This document shows, in pieces, positions 8,922 to 20,741 of a stretch of DNA of 64,000 nt. Both the position numbers and the translations under genes were made by a program. Location: NCBI RefSeq assembly GCF_011759375.1, contig NZ_JAARML010000009.1:62001-126000 (forward strand), written 5' to 3'. The stretch is from Paraflavitalea devenefica (lineage in GTDB: Bacteria; Bacteroidota; Bacteroidia; Chitinophagales; Chitinophagaceae). Each line of letters opens with the position of its first letter. The first letter of the stretch is position 1. Below the pieces are notes generated by a model, which saw only the letters and a program-made list of their open reading frames with translations, had not been told where the DNA came from and did not search any database.

Positions 8922-10307
8922 TTAATGTCCGCTCTCCACAAGTTTATCTTCCATTTTACCATTATCATGCACCAGTAATGTGCCTTGCAGGTATTTTTCG
9001 TTGTGTTGTGTAGCGTCAAGACCCAGTTCTTCTTCTTCAGAAGTTACGCGCAGCGGTAATATGAAGTTGATGAATTTGAAGATGATGAAAGACATGGTAA
9101 AGCTGAATACTACAGAGATGATCATGCCTTTGAATTGAATCCACAGGAAGCCTGCATTACCCAACCATAAGCCATCAGCACCCAGACCATTCACCGCTTT
9201 GGTAGCAAATACGCCTGTCAGCAGCATACCTACCATACCACCTACACCATGGCAGGGGAATACGTCGAGGGTATCGTCCAGCTTTGATTTCTGCTTGTAG
9301 TACACAACGATGTTGGATACCAGGGCAGCGATCACACCAATGGTGATACTTTGAGGAATAGCTACAAAACCGGCGCCTGGTGTAATGGCCACCAGACCTA
9401 CCACAGCACCGATACAGAAGCCCAGTACAGATGGTTTTTTGCCCCTTAATACATCGAAGAACATCCAGGCCAGACCAGCAGCAGCGGCGGCTGTATTGGT
9501 GGTAAAGAAGGCAGAAACGGCCAGGCTATTAGCACCCAGGGCAGAACCTGCGTTGAAGCCAAACCAGCCAAACCACAGCAAACCAGTACCAATCAATACA
9601 TAAGGGATGTTGGCAGGGGGAATTTCTTTATGCTCCATGTGCACTTTACGGCGTTTCAATACCAGTACACCAGCGAGGGCGGCGCAACCGGCAGAAATGT
9701 GTACCACTGTACCGCCGGCAAAGTCAAGTACTCCCATTTTGAACAGGAAGCCATCAGCATGCCAGGTCCAGTGTGCCAGCGGGCAATATACCAGCAGGCT
9801 GAACAGCGCAATGAACAGTATATAAGAAGTAAAGCGGATGCGTTCAGCAACGGCGCCCACTACCAGACCGGGGGTAATGATGGCAAACATTAACTGAAAT
9901 ACAGCAAACAAAGATCGTGGAATGGTTCCCCAGGGTTCGCCGGAGGCTACTCCCTTGAAGAACAGGTGTGTAGAAGGATTTCCAATCCATCCTCCCTCAG
10001 ATGTTCCAAAAGCAAGGCTGAAGCCTACCACTATCCACAGTACACTCACCACGCCGGCTGCGGCCACACTCTTGATCATGGTGGAGATAACGTTTTTGCG
10101 GTGTACCATACCACCATAGAAGAAGGCAAGTCCGGGGGTCATTAAAAACACCAGGGCAGATGCTACCAACACCCAGGTGATGTCGGCGCTGTTGTAAGTT
10201 CCTTTAGTGTCTACATAATCGGGAAGAGCAGGGATGAAGATCGCGATGACTGCTACGGCCGCCAATACGAGGAATGGCGCCACCTCCTTAAAGGTGATTT
10301 TTTTCAT
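8922..10307 (-). CDS. amt: Ammonium transporter
   Basis: Amt/Rh channel of 461 residues that takes up ammonium across the inner membrane. Visible signatures include VFLMTPGLAFFYGGMVHRKN (about residue 55), the DFAGGTVVHISAGCAALAG stretch with the family histidine (about 195), and FPCHGVGGMVGMLLTG carrying the second histidine (about 350). An N-terminal hydrophobic segment precedes the 11-helix core. The soluble tail continues past the last helix with EELGLDATQHNEKYL. No P-II (GlnB/GlnK) gene is adjacent, unlike many amt operons. Neighbours are the porin downstream and gltD upstream, giving a nitrogen-uptake and assimilation block. Confidence 0.95.
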   Translation of the reverse strand: MKKITFKEVAPFLVLAAVAVIAIFIPALPDYVDTKGTYNSADITWVLVASALVFLMTPGLAFFYGGMVHRKNVISTMIKSVAAAGVVSVLWIVVGFSLAFGTSEGGWIGNPSTHLFFKGVASGEPWGTIPRSLFAVFQLMFAIITPGLVVGAVAERIRFTSYILFIALFSLLVYCPLAHWTWHADGFLFKMGVLDFAGGTVVHISAGCAALAGVLVLKRRKVHMEHKEIPPANIPYVLIGTGLLWFGWFGFNAGSALGANSLAVSAFFTTNTAAAAAGLAWMFFDVLRGKKPSVLGFCIGAVVGLVAITPGAGFVAIPQSITIGVIAALVSNIVVYYKQKSKLDDTLDVFPCHGVGGMVGMLLTGVFATKAVNGLGADGLWLGNAGFLWIQFKGMIISVVFSFTMSFIIFKFINFILPLRVTSEEEELGLDATQHNEKYLQGTLLVHDNGKMEDKLVESGH

Positions 10308-10495
10308 ACCAGTTGATTTTAGTTGTTAAATTAAGAATGAGTTGAATGTGTTATTCTGAATGTAAATTAGCATTTTTTTGCCTGTTATTGATCACACAAC
10401 ACATATGATAATAATTATAATGTTATGTTTTTAATAAGTTTCTATACGTTGAAACAATTATCCTACCTGTATTATAGAGAATTTCAAATATCGAA
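10308..10495. other. Gene-free stretch upstream of amt
   Basis: AT-rich spacer. It should hold the amt promoter, but I see no exact TAnnTTTG box; CAAATATC at 10485 (minus-strand GATATTTG) is one base off. No leader peptide or riboswitch-like structure was recognised. Confidence 0.35.
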
Positions 10496-10525
10496 ATAGA
10501 AAAAGCTATCCTTTTTCGATAGCTT
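10496..10525 (-). terminator. Terminator-like hairpin between gltD and amt
   Basis: On the minus strand AAGCTATC, loop GAAAAAG, GATAGCTT, then TTTCTATTTC. The eight-pair stem is about 190 bases upstream of amt. It could be a second terminator for gltBD or an attenuator in an amt 5' leader; without a mapped transcript start these cannot be separated. Confidence 0.45.
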
Positions 10526-10654
10526 CTAAAAAATAATTTTTTCAACATGGTAGCTAAAATCATTTTTCCTGCATAATCATAGCCTAAATGATGCTTTTAT
10601 CAATGAAAAATTCCCCGCATGCGTGTTTGTGCACTCTAACGTGTATATATAACA

Positions 10655-10688
10655 CAAAAGCCACCCACCTCCCGGTGAATGGCTTTTT
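10655..10688 (-). terminator. Terminator of gltBD
   Basis: On the minus strand AAGCCATTCACC, loop GGGA, GGTGGGTGGCTT with two G-U pairs, then TTTGTGTT. It is placed about 25 bases behind the gltD stop. Confidence 0.75.
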
Positions 10689-10710
10689 TTCAGCACTCTA
10701 TGATGTTTTG

Positions 10711-12216
10711 TTAAACGGCCATAATGATATTCTGGTCCCTGCTCTCCAGCAGTGAAACGCCGCCACTCAGGAATTCATCCACTTTCCGGGCGCATTCACG
10801 ACCTTCGCTGATAGCCCATACTACCAGGCTCTGTCCGCGGCGTACATCGCCCGCAGCGAAAACCTTCTGAATATTAGTCTGATAGGCCTTATCAGTGGCC
10901 CGTACATTACCACGCTCATCCAGCTCCACGCCCAGCTCATTGATCATGCCCGCATGTTGCGGATGCACAAATCCCATGGCCAGCAAAGCCAGTTCGCAGG
11001 GAAGTTCCCGCTCACTGCCAGCTACTTCCACAAACTGCGCCGGACGGCCATCTTCCGTGATCTTCCATTCCAGGTCTACTACTTTCAGTGCTTTCAGATT
11101 CCCCTTTTCATCGCCCACAAACGCTTTGGTAGCAATAGCCCAGTGACGTTGCGCCCCTTCTTCATGAGAAGAAGACACCTTCAGGGTCATGGGATAGGTA
11201 GGCCAGGGCATAAAAGTTGTTCTGCCTTCCGGTGGCTTGGGCAGCAATTCAAATTGTGTTACCGATAAAGCGCCATGACGGTTGGAAGTACCTACACAGT
11301 CACTACCGGTATCGCCACCACCGATTACTACTACATTCTTACCGGTAGCGAAAATATCTTCGGAATAAATATTGCTTTCTATGGCAGCATTGGCCAGCGG
11401 GTCTTTACCTGCATTGCGCTTGTTCTGCTGCTTCAGGAAGGTCATGGCAAAATGAACACCCTTCAATTCCCTGCCCGGCACCGGCAGGTCCCGGGGTACC
11501 GTAGAACCACCAGATAATACGATGGCATGGAACTCTCTCAACAGGTCATTGATACTTACATTCACCCCTACATTGGCATTGCACTTAAAGGTTACGCCTT
11601 CTTCTTCCATCAGCGCAATGCGACGGTCAATCACCCATTTCTCCAGCTTGAAATCAGGAATGCCATAACGCAACAAACCGCCCGGCGCATCATCCCTTTC
11701 AAACACGGTTACGGTGTGACCGGCATAGTTAAGCTGGGCAGCCGCAGCCAGCCCGGCAGGACCGGATCCTACTACCGCTACCTTCTTGCCACTACGCATA
11801 TTCGGTTTGCGGGGTTTTACAAATCCCTTATCGAAAGCGATCTCTATAATATGTTTTTCTATTTCCTCAATAGCTACCGGGGGCTGATTGATACCCAGCA
11901 CACAGGCGCTTTCGCAAGGCGCGGGGCAAATACGTCCGGTAAATTCCGGGAAGTTATTGGTAGAAGTAAGGATGTCATAGGCTTCCTCCCAGCTCTTGCG
12001 GTATATCGCATCATTGAACTCAGGAATGACGTTGCCTAACGGACAACCGCTGTGGCAAAAGGGAACACCACAGTTCATACAGCGGGCGCTCTGCTGATTC
12101 AGCTTTTCTTCACTGAAACGCTCTACAAACTCATTGTAGTTTTTAACCCTGTCCTGCACCGGCAACTTACCGGGCAACTCTCTCGTAAACTCTAAAAAAC
12201 CCGATGGCTTACCCAT
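10711..12216 (-). CDS. gltD: Glutamate synthase small (beta) subunit
   Basis: FAD-dependent NADPH-oxidising subunit that feeds electrons to GltB. The 501-residue protein has the N-terminal iron-sulfur cysteines [17 protein letters not shown] (about residue 47) and [12 protein letters not shown] (about 95). The FAD-binding [17 protein letters not shown] is near 148 and the NADPH-binding [15 protein letters not shown] near 290. A final [16 protein letters not shown] stretch is typical of the FAD family. It follows gltB by 35 bases and is co-transcribed with it. Confidence 0.97.
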   Translation of the reverse strand: MGKPSGFLEFTRELPGKLPVQDRVKNYNEFVERFSEEKLNQQSARCMNCGVPFCHSGCPLGNVIPEFNDAIYRKSWEEAYDILTSTNNFPEFTGRICPAPCESACVLGINQPPVAIEEIEKHIIEIAFDKGFVKPRKPNMRSGKKVAVVGSGPAGLAAAAQLNYAGHTVTVFERDDAPGGLLRYGIPDFKLEKWVIDRRIALMEEEGVTFKCNANVGVNVSINDLLREFHAIVLSGGSTVPRDLPVPGRELKGVHFAMTFLKQQNKRNAGKDPLANAAIESNIYSEDIFATGKNVVVIGGGDTGSDCVGTSNRHGALSVTQFELLPKPPEGRTTFMPWPTYPMTLKVSSSHEEGAQRHWAIATKAFVGDEKGNLKALKVVDLEWKITEDGRPAQFVEVAGSERELPCELALLAMGFVHPQHAGMINELGVELDERGNVRATDKAYQTNIQKVFAAGDVRRGQSLVVWAISEGRECARKVDEFLSGGVSLLESRDQNIIMAV

Positions 12217-12251
12217 TGTATTTTATCGTTTATAGTTGTTAGTCTTAGTTA

Positions 12252-15200
12252 TTATTTGCTCACCTGTACAGGTACTTTCTTTGCCTGCAACACTTTCTTA
12301 TAATCGGCCGGGAATACTTTCACAAAGTTCTTCAACTGGTTCTCAAAATCATCCAGTACAAACTTGGCTACGGAGCTGCCGGTATAAGCGTAATGCTTCA
12401 TGATCATATCCTGCAGCAGTTTGGCATCTTCTGCATCTACAGGATCAAGGTCTACCATCTCCTTATTGCAACGGTCGGCAAACTGTGCTTTCACATCATA
12501 CACATAGGCAATACCGCCACTCATGCCGGCTGCAAAGTTGCGGCCTGTTTCTCCGAGTATTATAGCTACACCACCTGTCATGTATTCACAACCGTGATCA
12601 CCGGTGCCTTCTACTACTACTGTAGCGCCGGAATTCCGTACGCAGAAACGCTCGCCGGCCTTACCACGGATATAGGCCTCACCGGAGGTAGCGCCATAGA
12701 ACGCTGTATTACCGATAATGATATTTTCCTCAGGAACATAAGAAGCCTGTTTGGGCGGATATATTACCAGTTTGGCGCCGCTTAATCCTTTACCAAAATA
12801 GTCATTGGCATCACCTTCCAGTTCCAGCGTTACGCCGCGGGTATTGAAAGCACCAAAACTTTGTCCGGCAGTCCCCGTCAGGTTAAAGTGGATCGTATCA
12901 TCCGGTAAACCGGCTGCCTTGTATTTCTTGGTGATCTCGTTGGAAAGGATGGTTCCCAACGTCCGGTCTGTATTCTTCACTGCAAATGAAGCAGCTACAC
13001 GCTCCTGTTTTTCCAGTGCAGGCCTGGCCGCTTCCAGCAGTTGCCAGTCAAGTACAGTAGCCAGTCCATGATCTTGTTCTTCCTGTTTGTACAGTCCGGT
13101 GTACAGGGAAGAAGGCTCTTTATACAATATGGGGGAAAGGTCCAGTTTGCTATACTTCCAGTGGGTGATATCATCGCGCATTTCGAGCGTATCTACCTGA
13201 CCGATCATTTCGTTCACAGAACGGAAGCCCAGCTCGGCCATGATCTCACGCAGCTCCTGGGTAATGTACTTGAAGAAATTCACTACATGGTCTGCATTAC
13301 CGGAGAAGCGTTTGCGCAGATCAGGATCCTGTGTAGCCACCCCTACCGGGCAGGTATTGAGGTGACACTTACGCATCATGATACAACCTTCCACTACCAG
13401 CGCCGCTGTAGCTACGCCCCACTCTTCTGCACCCAGCAGTGTTGCAATGGCAATATCTTTTCCCGTCTTCATCTGGCCATCGGCCTGCAGGACGATACGG
13501 CTGCGCAGTTTATTCTTCACCAGTGTCTGATGCGCTTCGGCCAATCCTAACTCCCAGGGCAAACCGGCATGTTTAATAGAGCTGATCGGGGAGGCGCCTG
13601 TACCGCCATCAAATCCGGAAATCAACACCACATCGGCTTTGGCTTTAGCCACACCGGCAGCGATAGTACCCACCCCTGCTTTTGATACCAGCTTTACGTT
13701 GATACGTGCAGCACGGTTAGCATTTTTCAGGTCGAATATTAACTGGGCAAGGTCTTCAATAGAATAAATATCGTGGTGTGGCGGCGGAGAGATCAAACCT
13801 ACACCAGGCGTAGAGTGCCTTGTTTTACCAATCCAGTCATCTACTTTATGCCCTGGTAATTGTCCGCCTTCACCCGGCTTGGCGCCCTGCGCCATTTTGA
13901 TCTGCAGCTCATCTGCCTCTGTGAGGTAATGGCTGGTAACCCCGAAGCGGGCAGAAGCTACCTGTTTGATAGCACTGCGCATGGAATCGCCGTTCTCCAT
14001 CAACTCATACCTTCTTTCATCTTCCCCACCTTCACCGGTATTGCTCTTACCACCGAGGCGGTTCATCGCAATGGCCAGTGTAGTATGCGCTTCCCAGGAG
14101 ATAGATCCGAAGGACATAGCGCCGGTAGCAAATCTTTTATAGATATTTTCTGCAGATTCTACTTCATCAATAGAGATAGCGGGCCTGTTGCGTTTGAAGC
14201 GGAACAAGCTTCTGAGCGTGCAGGCTTTTTCACCCTGGTCATTTACCAGCTTGGTGTACTTCTTAAAAGTATTGTAATCGCCCATCCGTGTTGAGTATTG
14301 CAACAGGTGGATGGTTTGCGGATTGAACAGGTGGAATTCTCCTTTCCGTTTCCATTGATAAACACCGCCTACAGGCAGGCGGTTTACCGGCACATCTTTA
14401 CGCGCAAAGGCAAACCGGTGCTTGGCCAGTGTTTCTTTGGCAATTTCATCCAGGCCCATGCCCTCAATACGGGAAGTAGCGCCGGTGAAATATTTATCTA
14501 CTACATCTTTATTAAGACCAATGATCTCCAGGATCTGCGCACCCTGGTAAGATTGCAGGGTAGAGATACCCATTTTGGAGAATACTTTCAGCAGGCCTTC
14601 ATTCACCGCCTTGATATAGTTCTTCTTCAGGTAATCTACATCCAGTGAGGTTTCCAGCTTACCGGTCAGCTTCATATCACGGATGGATGATAAAGCGAGG
14701 TAAGGGTTGATGGCTGTAGCACCGAAGGCCAGCAGACAGGCAAAATGATGCACTTCCCACACGTCGCCCGCTTCTACCACAATGCCTACCTGGCCACGCA
14801 ATCCTTTACGGATCAGGTGGTGGTGTACAGCAGCAGTAGCCAGCAGCGAAGGAATAGGAGCGTGTTCGGAATCAATCGCCCTGTCCTGCAGGATCAACAC
14901 TTCAAAACCATCATTGGCTGCATCCACCGCATAACGGCAGATACGGTCCAGCGCAGCTTTCATGGAACCTGGCTTACCATCGGCCCTGAAATAACACTGC
15001 AGGGTTTTGGCCTGGAAGATACCGGTATCAATACTGCGGATGCTTTCCAGCTCATGATTGGTCAATACCGGGTGCTTCAGCGCCACGGTATGACAGCTCA
15101 GCGGATCTTCTTCCAGCAAGCTACCATTGTTACCTACGAAGGTGGCCAGCGACATCACCATACGCTCACGGATGGGATCAATGGGCGGATTGGTTACCTG

Positions 15201-16778
15201 TGCAAACAGTTGCTTGAAGTAACTGCTGAGGTGTTGCGGCTGATCGCTCAACACAGCCAGCGGCGTATCGGTACCCATAGAACCGATAGGCTCTTTGCCA
15301 TCGAGGGCCATGGGCGCGATCAGGGTATCGAGGTCTTCGGTGGAATAACCGAATGCTTTTTGGTATTTAAACACCTGCTCATGTTCCAGGTGGGTAAACA
15401 TAACCCTTGGTTCAGGCAATTCATTCAGCCTGATCTTATATTTATTCAGCCACTCTGCGTAGGGCTTTTGTGAGCAGATTGTACGTTTCAGTTCGCCATC
15501 GCTGATGATGCGTCCCTGTTCCATATCCACTACAAACATCTTACCCGGCTGCAGGCGTCCTTTCTCTTTAATTAAAGTGGGATGTATCGGTAATACGCCG
15601 GTTTCTGAAGCCATAATTACCCGGTCGTCGGTCGTAACACAGTAACGGGAAGGACGTAAGCCATTCCTGTCCAATGTAGCGCCAATGATCTTTCCATCTG
15701 TGAAGGAAATAGAGGCCGGACCATCCCAGGGCTCCATCATGGAGGCGTGGAATTCATAGAAGGCCTTCTTCACAGGGTCCATATCTTCATTGCCATCCCA
15801 GGCTTCGGGTATGAGCATCATCATTACATGCGGCAATGACCGGCCGGTAAGCGCCAGCAGTTCTATTACATTGTCAAGGCAGGCGGAGTCTGACTGACCT
15901 TCTGTAACAATGGGCAGCAACATCTCCATCTCTTCCTTGGTAAAATAAGGAGAAGCAAAACCCGGTTCACTGGTCTTGAGCCAGTTCAGGTTACCCTGCA
16001 GGGTATTGATCTCACCATTATGCGCGATAAAGCGGAAAGGCTGCGCCAGTTTCCAGGAAGGGAAAGTGTTGGTGGCAAAGCGGGAATGCACCAGGCCAAA
16101 AGCGCTCACCACGCGCTTGTTGCTAAGATCGGGGAAATAAGGACGCACCTGCATACTGGTGAGCTGTCCCTTATATACGACTGTTTTATACGACATGGAA
16201 GCGATGTAAAAACCTATCGCGTCCTTTTTCACCGTATTATTGATCGTGTGGCTGGCGTAGTTGCGCAGCACAAATAATTTACGTTCAAAGTCATCGGGAT
16301 TGGTAATATGGTCGGGGCAGGCAATGAATACCTGTTCCATTTCAGGCTCCACACTTAAAGCAGTAGCACCGATACCATCGGGATTTACCGGCACCTTACG
16401 GTATACCAGGATCTCCAGGCCCAGCTTTTCAGCCGTGCGGTTGAAGATATCACGGCATTCTTCACGTAAACGTATTTCACGGGGGAAGAAGATAACGCCT
16501 ACGCCATAACGCCCGAAGGGAGGCAGCGGCACACCCAGCTTAATACACTCATCAAAGAAGAATTCGTGTGGCGTCTGGATCATAATGCCAGCGCCGTCAC
16601 CTGTATTGCTTTCGCAACCACAGGCGCCACGGTGTTCCATGTTTTCCAATACAGTAAGCGCGTCGGAGATGTGTTGATGTGATTTGTGCCCTTTGATGTT
16701 TGCCACGAAACCTATCCCACATGCATCGCGTTCAAAAGAGGGATGATAAAGACCCTGATTACCCTGATTGCTTGCCAT
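12252..16778 (-). CDS. gltB: Glutamate synthase large (alpha) subunit
   Basis: Transfers the amide of glutamine to 2-oxoglutarate, giving two glutamates. I start at [18 protein letters not shown]; an in-frame ATG ten codons upstream (16808) is possible but less likely. The catalytic N-terminal cysteine after propeptide removal is in RDACGIGFV. Domains in order: class II glutaminase, central domain, FMN-binding synthase barrel ([11 protein letters not shown], then [13 protein letters not shown]), iron-sulfur cysteines in [15 protein letters not shown], and the C-terminal GxGxG beta-helix. At about 1508 residues it is full length. First gene of gltBD; glutamate made here is the amino donor for IlvE and other transaminases in the window. 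Confidence 0.97.
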   Translation of the reverse strand: MASNQGNQGLYHPSFERDACGIGFVANIKGHKSHQHISDALTVLENMEHRGACGCESNTGDGAGIMIQTPHEFFFDECIKLGVPLPPFGRYGVGVIFFPREIRLREECRDIFNRTAEKLGLEILVYRKVPVNPDGIGATALSVEPEMEQVFIACPDHITNPDDFERKLFVLRNYASHTINNTVKKDAIGFYIASMSYKTVVYKGQLTSMQVRPYFPDLSNKRVVSAFGLVHSRFATNTFPSWKLAQPFRFIAHNGEINTLQGNLNWLKTSEPGFASPYFTKEEMEMLLPIVTEGQSDSACLDNVIELLALTGRSLPHVMMMLIPEAWDGNEDMDPVKKAFYEFHASMMEPWDGPASISFTDGKIIGATLDRNGLRPSRYCVTTDDRVIMASETGVLPIHPTLIKEKGRLQPGKMFVVDMEQGRIISDGELKRTICSQKPYAEWLNKYKIRLNELPEPRVMFTHLEHEQVFKYQKAFGYSTEDLDTLIAPMALDGKEPIGSMGTDTPLAVLSDQPQHLSSYFKQLFAQVTNPPIDPIRERMVMSLATFVGNNGSLLEEDPLSCHTVALKHPVLTNHELESIRSIDTGIFQAKTLQCYFRADGKPGSMKAALDRICRYAVDAANDGFEVLILQDRAIDSEHAPIPSLLATAAVHHHLIRKGLRGQVGIVVEAGDVWEVHHFACLLAFGATAINPYLALSSIRDMKLTGKLETSLDVDYLKKNYIKAVNEGLLKVFSKMGISTLQSYQGAQILEIIGLNKDVVDKYFTGATSRIEGMGLDEIAKETLAKHRFAFARKDVPVNRLPVGGVYQWKRKGEFHLFNPQTIHLLQYSTRMGDYNTFKKYTKLVNDQGEKACTLRSLFRFKRNRPAISIDEVESAENIYKRFATGAMSFGSISWEAHTTLAIAMNRLGGKSNTGEGGEDERRYELMENGDSMRSAIKQVASARFGVTSHYLTEADELQIKMAQGAKPGEGGQLPGHKVDDWIGKTRHSTPGVGLISPPPHHDIYSIEDLAQLIFDLKNANRAARINVKLVSKAGVGTIAAGVAKAKADVVLISGFDGGTGASPISSIKHAGLPWELGLAEAHQTLVKNKLRSRIVLQADGQMKTGKDIAIATLLGAEEWGVATAALVVEGCIMMRKCHLNTCPVGVATQDPDLRKRFSGNADHVVNFFKYITQELREIMAELGFRSVNEMIGQVDTLEMRDDITHWKYSKLDLSPILYKEPSSLYTGLYKQEEQDHGLATVLDWQLLEAARPALEKQERVAASFAVKNTDRTLGTILSNEITKKYKAAGLPDDTIHFNLTGTAGQSFGAFNTRGVTLELEGDANDYFGKGLSGAKLVIYPPKQASYVPEENIIIGNTAFYGATSGEAYIRGKAGERFCVRNSGATVVVEGTGDHGCEYMTGGVAIILGETGRNFAAGMSGGIAYVYDVKAQFADRCNKEMVDLDPVDAEDAKLLQDMIMKHYAYTGSSVAKFVLDDFENQLKNFVKVFPADYKKVLQAKKVPVQVSK

Positions 16779-17179
16779 GAAAAGAAGCTTTGTTTTGAAA
16801 ATTTTCAATAAAACCCACGATTTCCATAGGAATTTTCAATATGGCAGCAAGCAACGCTTTAAAAATACAATAAAAAGGAGTAAAAACCGTAGATACATAC
16901 AATTATTTTCCACACTAACAGGCGTCAGCCTATTAAGAAAATGTTATCCAAATCTTAAATATTTGTGTTTTGGGACAAAAATGCCCGCCCCTATTTAAAT
17001 GATGCCAATTCTAATGTGAATTATTTTGCCACTCTCATCAACAACGTTGACCAAATCGCCATTTCACATAATATATAATTATTTTTCTATTTTATGTACT
17101 TAGCCATAAAATCTCTCCTCCGGACCGCCAGACAAGCCCTTTTTTAGCCTTTTTGCCTGCTTTTTCCACAATTAGTCAA
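16779..17179. other. Gene-free stretch upstream of gltB
   Basis: AT-rich. It should contain the gltB promoter reading leftward. I recognise no exact promoter box, leader peptide, or RNA element in it. Confidence 0.4.
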
Positions 17180-17212
17180 TAAAAATGCTCCCACCTGCAG
17201 GATCGGGAGCAT
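17180..17212 (-). terminator. Terminator behind the orphan lipoprotein gene
   Basis: On the minus strand ATGCTCCC (17212-17205), a 12-base loop, GGGAGCAT (17192-17185), then TTTTATTG. It starts 18 bases after the stop codon at 17230. Confidence 0.8.
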
Positions 17213-17229
17213 ACCGGGCAGCCGGATTG

Positions 17230-18069
17230 TTATTTATTATAGACGTGGGAGAACTGTATAGCCCCACCCTGACCATCATTTAATACGATGATGATAAGCC
17301 CGTTATTCCATTCCTTGTTGCCAACTTCCTGCGTAAAGGGGAGAAAAGAAGTATTGTCGTTAATGAATCTATCGGAGGTATAGCAATCATCTCCATTGTC
17401 ACACATCCATATCTGCTCGGCCACCTTCGCATTGGCCCCGCCCTGTAAACGTTGATTAGCATACCGCTCTATGTAGAACAGGTCCCATTGGGCATCCCGT
17501 ACCTGTATATCAAAATGCGGATCTTTATTGTCCAATGCTACCGCTATGGATACACCTGTTCCCTCATGCCGGAAAAACGCATAGGGCTTCCAGCTATCAG
17601 TAACAGCGCCTGTAGGAGCAGGGAGGGTTATCCCTTGTTTGGCCCCACCTGTTGGCACAATGAAAGCTTTATCCTGCCGGTAACGACGTCCGGCAGATTG
17701 ATTATACCGGGTAAAGATGTACATTTCAGCAGTCCAGTTACCTGCTGAAAGATCATCCATGGAAAAACTCAAGGCATGGGTCTTTTTTTCAAACCGCTTG
17801 AAGACCTGGCTCGTTGCCCCTTCCCTTTTAAACACTACGAATCCGGAATCTACCAGGTCCCAGGCAATGGATGACGCACCGAAATTTACCTGCAATACTT
17901 TTTCTGCCGGCGGAGGCGCCGGATCATGTTTGTCTTTTTTGCAGGAAATCATTACAGTGATAGCGCTGCCTATAATGAGCAGGGGTAATAAGGAAGCACG
18001 CTTCAATAAGCGCCTATACACGATTGACCGGTACCCGGCCGGGATAAAGGTTGTTGCTGTTACTTTCAT
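17230..18069 (-). CDS. Putative lipoprotein of unknown function
   Basis: Not recognised. The 279-residue protein has an N-terminal positively charged stretch, a hydrophobic segment (LLPLLIIGSAITVMISC) and a lipobox-like ISC followed by KKDKHDPAPPPAEK, so it is probably an outer- or inner-membrane lipoprotein. The mature part contains several Trp-rich and Asp-rich segments (VTDSWKPYAFFRHEG; QIWMCDNGDDCYTSDRF), the latter with two cysteines. The lipobox lies unusually far in (about residue 43), so the true start may be internal. It is a single-gene unit between gltB and the ATP-grasp trio, with its own terminator. No function is proposed. Confidence 0.7.
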   Translation of the reverse strand: MKVTATTFIPAGYRSIVYRRLLKRASLLPLLIIGSAITVMISCKKDKHDPAPPPAEKVLQVNFGASSIAWDLVDSGFVVFKREGATSQVFKRFEKKTHALSFSMDDLSAGNWTAEMYIFTRYNQSAGRRYRQDKAFIVPTGGAKQGITLPAPTGAVTDSWKPYAFFRHEGTGVSIAVALDNKDPHFDIQVRDAQWDLFYIERYANQRLQGGANAKVAEQIWMCDNGDDCYTSDRFINDNTSFLPFTQEVGNKEWNNGLIIIVLNDGQGGAIQFSHVYNK

Positions 18070-18247
18070 GGCTATACTTTTTATTGTGGCTTTATGACAC
18101 CGAAGTAAGGAGGAACGTTGTTAAAAAAATGCCACAAAACCCTGAAATCACATGATCATGTGGTGTGTAACTGGTTTTCCTTATATTTGAATTAAGTCAA
18201 CGTTATAACTACGATCTTCTTGCCATTCTTAACCAAAGCCCCCTGCT

Positions 18248-19696
18248 ATGCTAACAAACGAGCTGTTGAATGGCTATTGCCCCGACAAGAATACCTGGGA
18301 CGAAATGTATGATACCGGCGCTGTACGCCATCAATACAGCGGCGTGGTGGACTTCCTGCAGCACCTCAGCGTAGAAGAGTTAGGGAAAAAAGAAGAACAG
18401 GCTAAAAGGCTGTTCATGACCCAGGGCATCACCTTCACGGTATATAATAGTGGGGAAGGCATTGAAAAGATCTTCCCTTTCGATATTATCCCCCGCATTA
18501 TTACAGCTACAGAATGGAACTATATTGAGAAAGGTATTCAGCAACGGCTCAAGGCCCTTAACCTCTTCCTGAAAGATGTATACCATGAGCAGTTCATCAT
18601 CAAAGACGGACTGGTGCCCTTATCCATCATTTACAGTTGCCCTCACTTCCTCCGGGAAATGGTGCGCTTCCCGGTGCCTTATGATATCTATGTACATATT
18701 GCAGGTATTGACCTCATCCGGGATAATGATGGTACTTTCTATGTACTGGAAGATAACCTGCGCACGCCCAGCGGCGTAAGCTATATGCTGGAGAACAGGG
18801 AGATCACCAAGCGTATCTTCCCCGATCTGTTGCCACTGATGAATGTACGCAGCGTGATGGAATATCCCAATATCCTGCACAAGAACCTGGTATCAATGGC
18901 TCCGCGGCAAAATAATAATCCTACTGTCGTATTGCTCTCGCCGGGTATTTATAATTCTGCTTATTTTGAACATACCACGCTGGCCCGTATGATGGGCATA
19001 GAACTGGTAGAAGGCAGGGACCTGGTAGTAGACAACCACCGGGTATATATGAAAACCACCGGAGGCCTGCAGCAGGTAGATGTGATCTATCGCCGTGTGG
19101 ATGATGACTTCCTTGATCCGCTGGTGTTTAATGCCTCCAGCGCGCTTGGCGTATCCGGTATTATGAGCGCTTACCGTAAAGGCAATGTAGCCATTGTAAA
19201 TGCAGTGGGCAATGGTGTGGCCGATGATAAAGCCATTTACTCCTATGTACCCGCCATGATCCGTTATTACCTGAATGAAGAGCCCATTCTTAAAAATGTG
19301 CCCACCTACCAGTTGGGCAATGTGGAAGAGCGCGAATACGTGTTTAAGAATATGAACACGATGGTGATCAAGAAAACGAATGAGAGCGGTGGTTATGGTA
19401 TGCTGATGGGGCACACCGCATCGGATAAGGAGATCAGCGATTACCAGGCAGCTATCCTGAAAGATCCCCGGCAGTTCATTGCACAACCTACGATCAGTTT
19501 ATCTTCCGCACCCTGTTATATGAACGGAAAGCTACAGCCCCGGCGGGTAGACCTGCGGCCCTATGCATTATGCGGCCCCAATGGCATCCGCATTGTACCC
19601 GGCGGATTAACAAGGGTGGCCTTGCGCGAGGGCTCGCTGGTCGTAAACTCTTCACAGGGCGGCGGCAGTAAAGACACCTGGGTGCTGACAGTGTAA
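18248..19696 (+). CDS. Circularly permuted ATP-grasp protein
   Basis: The 482-residue protein matches the circularly permuted ATP-grasp type 2 family (DUF404/DUF407). Signatures include RLFMTQGITFTVYNSGEG near residue 57, DLIRDNDGTFYVLEDNLRTP near 155, and the C-terminal IKKTNESGGYGMLMG and PRRVDLRPYAL segments. ATP-grasp enzymes form acyl-phosphate intermediates and ligate amines. This type is predicted to make or modify a small peptide together with the next two genes. Substrate is unknown. First gene of a three-gene plus-strand unit; the alpha-E gene starts 46 bases after its stop. Confidence 0.88.
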   Translation: MLTNELLNGYCPDKNTWDEMYDTGAVRHQYSGVVDFLQHLSVEELGKKEEQAKRLFMTQGITFTVYNSGEGIEKIFPFDIIPRIITATEWNYIEKGIQQRLKALNLFLKDVYHEQFIIKDGLVPLSIIYSCPHFLREMVRFPVPYDIYVHIAGIDLIRDNDGTFYVLEDNLRTPSGVSYMLENREITKRIFPDLLPLMNVRSVMEYPNILHKNLVSMAPRQNNNPTVVLLSPGIYNSAYFEHTTLARMMGIELVEGRDLVVDNHRVYMKTTGGLQQVDVIYRRVDDDFLDPLVFNASSALGVSGIMSAYRKGNVAIVNAVGNGVADDKAIYSYVPAMIRYYLNEEPILKNVPTYQLGNVEEREYVFKNMNTMVIKKTNESGGYGMLMGHTASDKEISDYQAAILKDPRQFIAQPTISLSSAPCYMNGKLQPRRVDLRPYALCGPNGIRIVPGGLTRVALREGSLVVNSSQGGGSKDTWVLTV

Positions 19697-19742
19697 GAGT
19701 GAGTATTGCTAATACCTAAAACCTAACAGCTAATTATTATAC

Positions 19743-20678
19743 ATGCTTAGTAGAGTAGCCGATAGCTTATTCTGGATGAACCGGTATATGGAACGCACAG
19801 ACGGCATTTTGCGGATGTTGAAAACGAACTATGCCTTATCGCAGGACGACCTGCAATATTTCTCCTGGCAACCGGTACTGAAGATCTTTACCTATTTACC
19901 GGAAGAGGAAGCAGCCATTATTGCCTGCCAGGGCAGAACGGTGTTGCAATACATGGTTTCCGATAAAGAGAATCCCAATTCAGTATTGAATATTGTTACG
20001 CAGGCCAGGGAAAATGCCCGCAGTGTACAGGACCATATTACCAAAGAACTGTGGCAATGCCTCAATGATTTTTACCATACCGTGCGCGATGAACAGTTAC
20101 TGGAATGGCTGTACAAGGAAGACCCTATTACAGCATTGGATATCCTGATCAAGCAGGGATTGCTGTTTTATGGCACCTCCGATATTACTATGGCCCGCGG
20201 TGAAGGGTACTCCTTTATGAATATTGGCCGCTTCCTGGAACGGGCTATACAAAGCGCTGATATCCTGGATGTAAAGTTCAGTGACAGCAAGTTTGATTTC
20301 TCCAATATTACCGATACTACCTACTGGCGGTATTTGTTGTTGTCCATTTCCGGCTATGAACTGTACCTGCGGAATTATTCTGGTGGTTTTGAAGCGCGCC
20401 GGGTAGTGGAGCAGATTGTACTAAATGACCATTTCCCCCGTTCTGTGATGTATTCTATAGACCAGGTAAGCCGGTACTTTGAACGCCTGAAAAGCGAACA
20501 GACCACTACCGCCTATAATAGTATTGATTTTATGATCGGTAAAGTGAAAAGCCGGGTACGTTATTCCACGCCGGAAAGCATTATGCAGCAGGGACTGCAT
20601 GAATTCCTGACCGGCGTCAAGAATGAACTATATGCTATAGGTAAAGCACTTAGCCAACATTACTTTGCTTATACCTGA
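19743..20678 (+). CDS. Alpha-E domain protein (DUF403)
   Basis: A 311-residue all-helical protein starting MLSRVADSLFWMNRYMERTDG, the hallmark of the alpha-E family. A second conserved block is FMNIGRFLERAIQSADILD near residue 160. Catalytic residues are not obvious. Members almost always sit beside the circularly permuted ATP-grasp and a transglutaminase-like protein, as here, and comparative genomics predicts one amidoligase pathway. Intergenic distances of 46 and 63 bases fit an operon. Confidence 0.9.
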   Translation: MLSRVADSLFWMNRYMERTDGILRMLKTNYALSQDDLQYFSWQPVLKIFTYLPEEEAAIIACQGRTVLQYMVSDKENPNSVLNIVTQARENARSVQDHITKELWQCLNDFYHTVRDEQLLEWLYKEDPITALDILIKQGLLFYGTSDITMARGEGYSFMNIGRFLERAIQSADILDVKFSDSKFDFSNITDTTYWRYLLLSISGYELYLRNYSGGFEARRVVEQIVLNDHFPRSVMYSIDQVSRYFERLKSEQTTTAYNSIDFMIGKVKSRVRYSTPESIMQQGLHEFLTGVKNELYAIGKALSQHYFAYT

Positions 20679-20741
20679 TGACAGAAAAGAAGAATAAAGT
20701 TACTTTTGACCTTAGAACAACCAGAAAACGGATTGTAATTC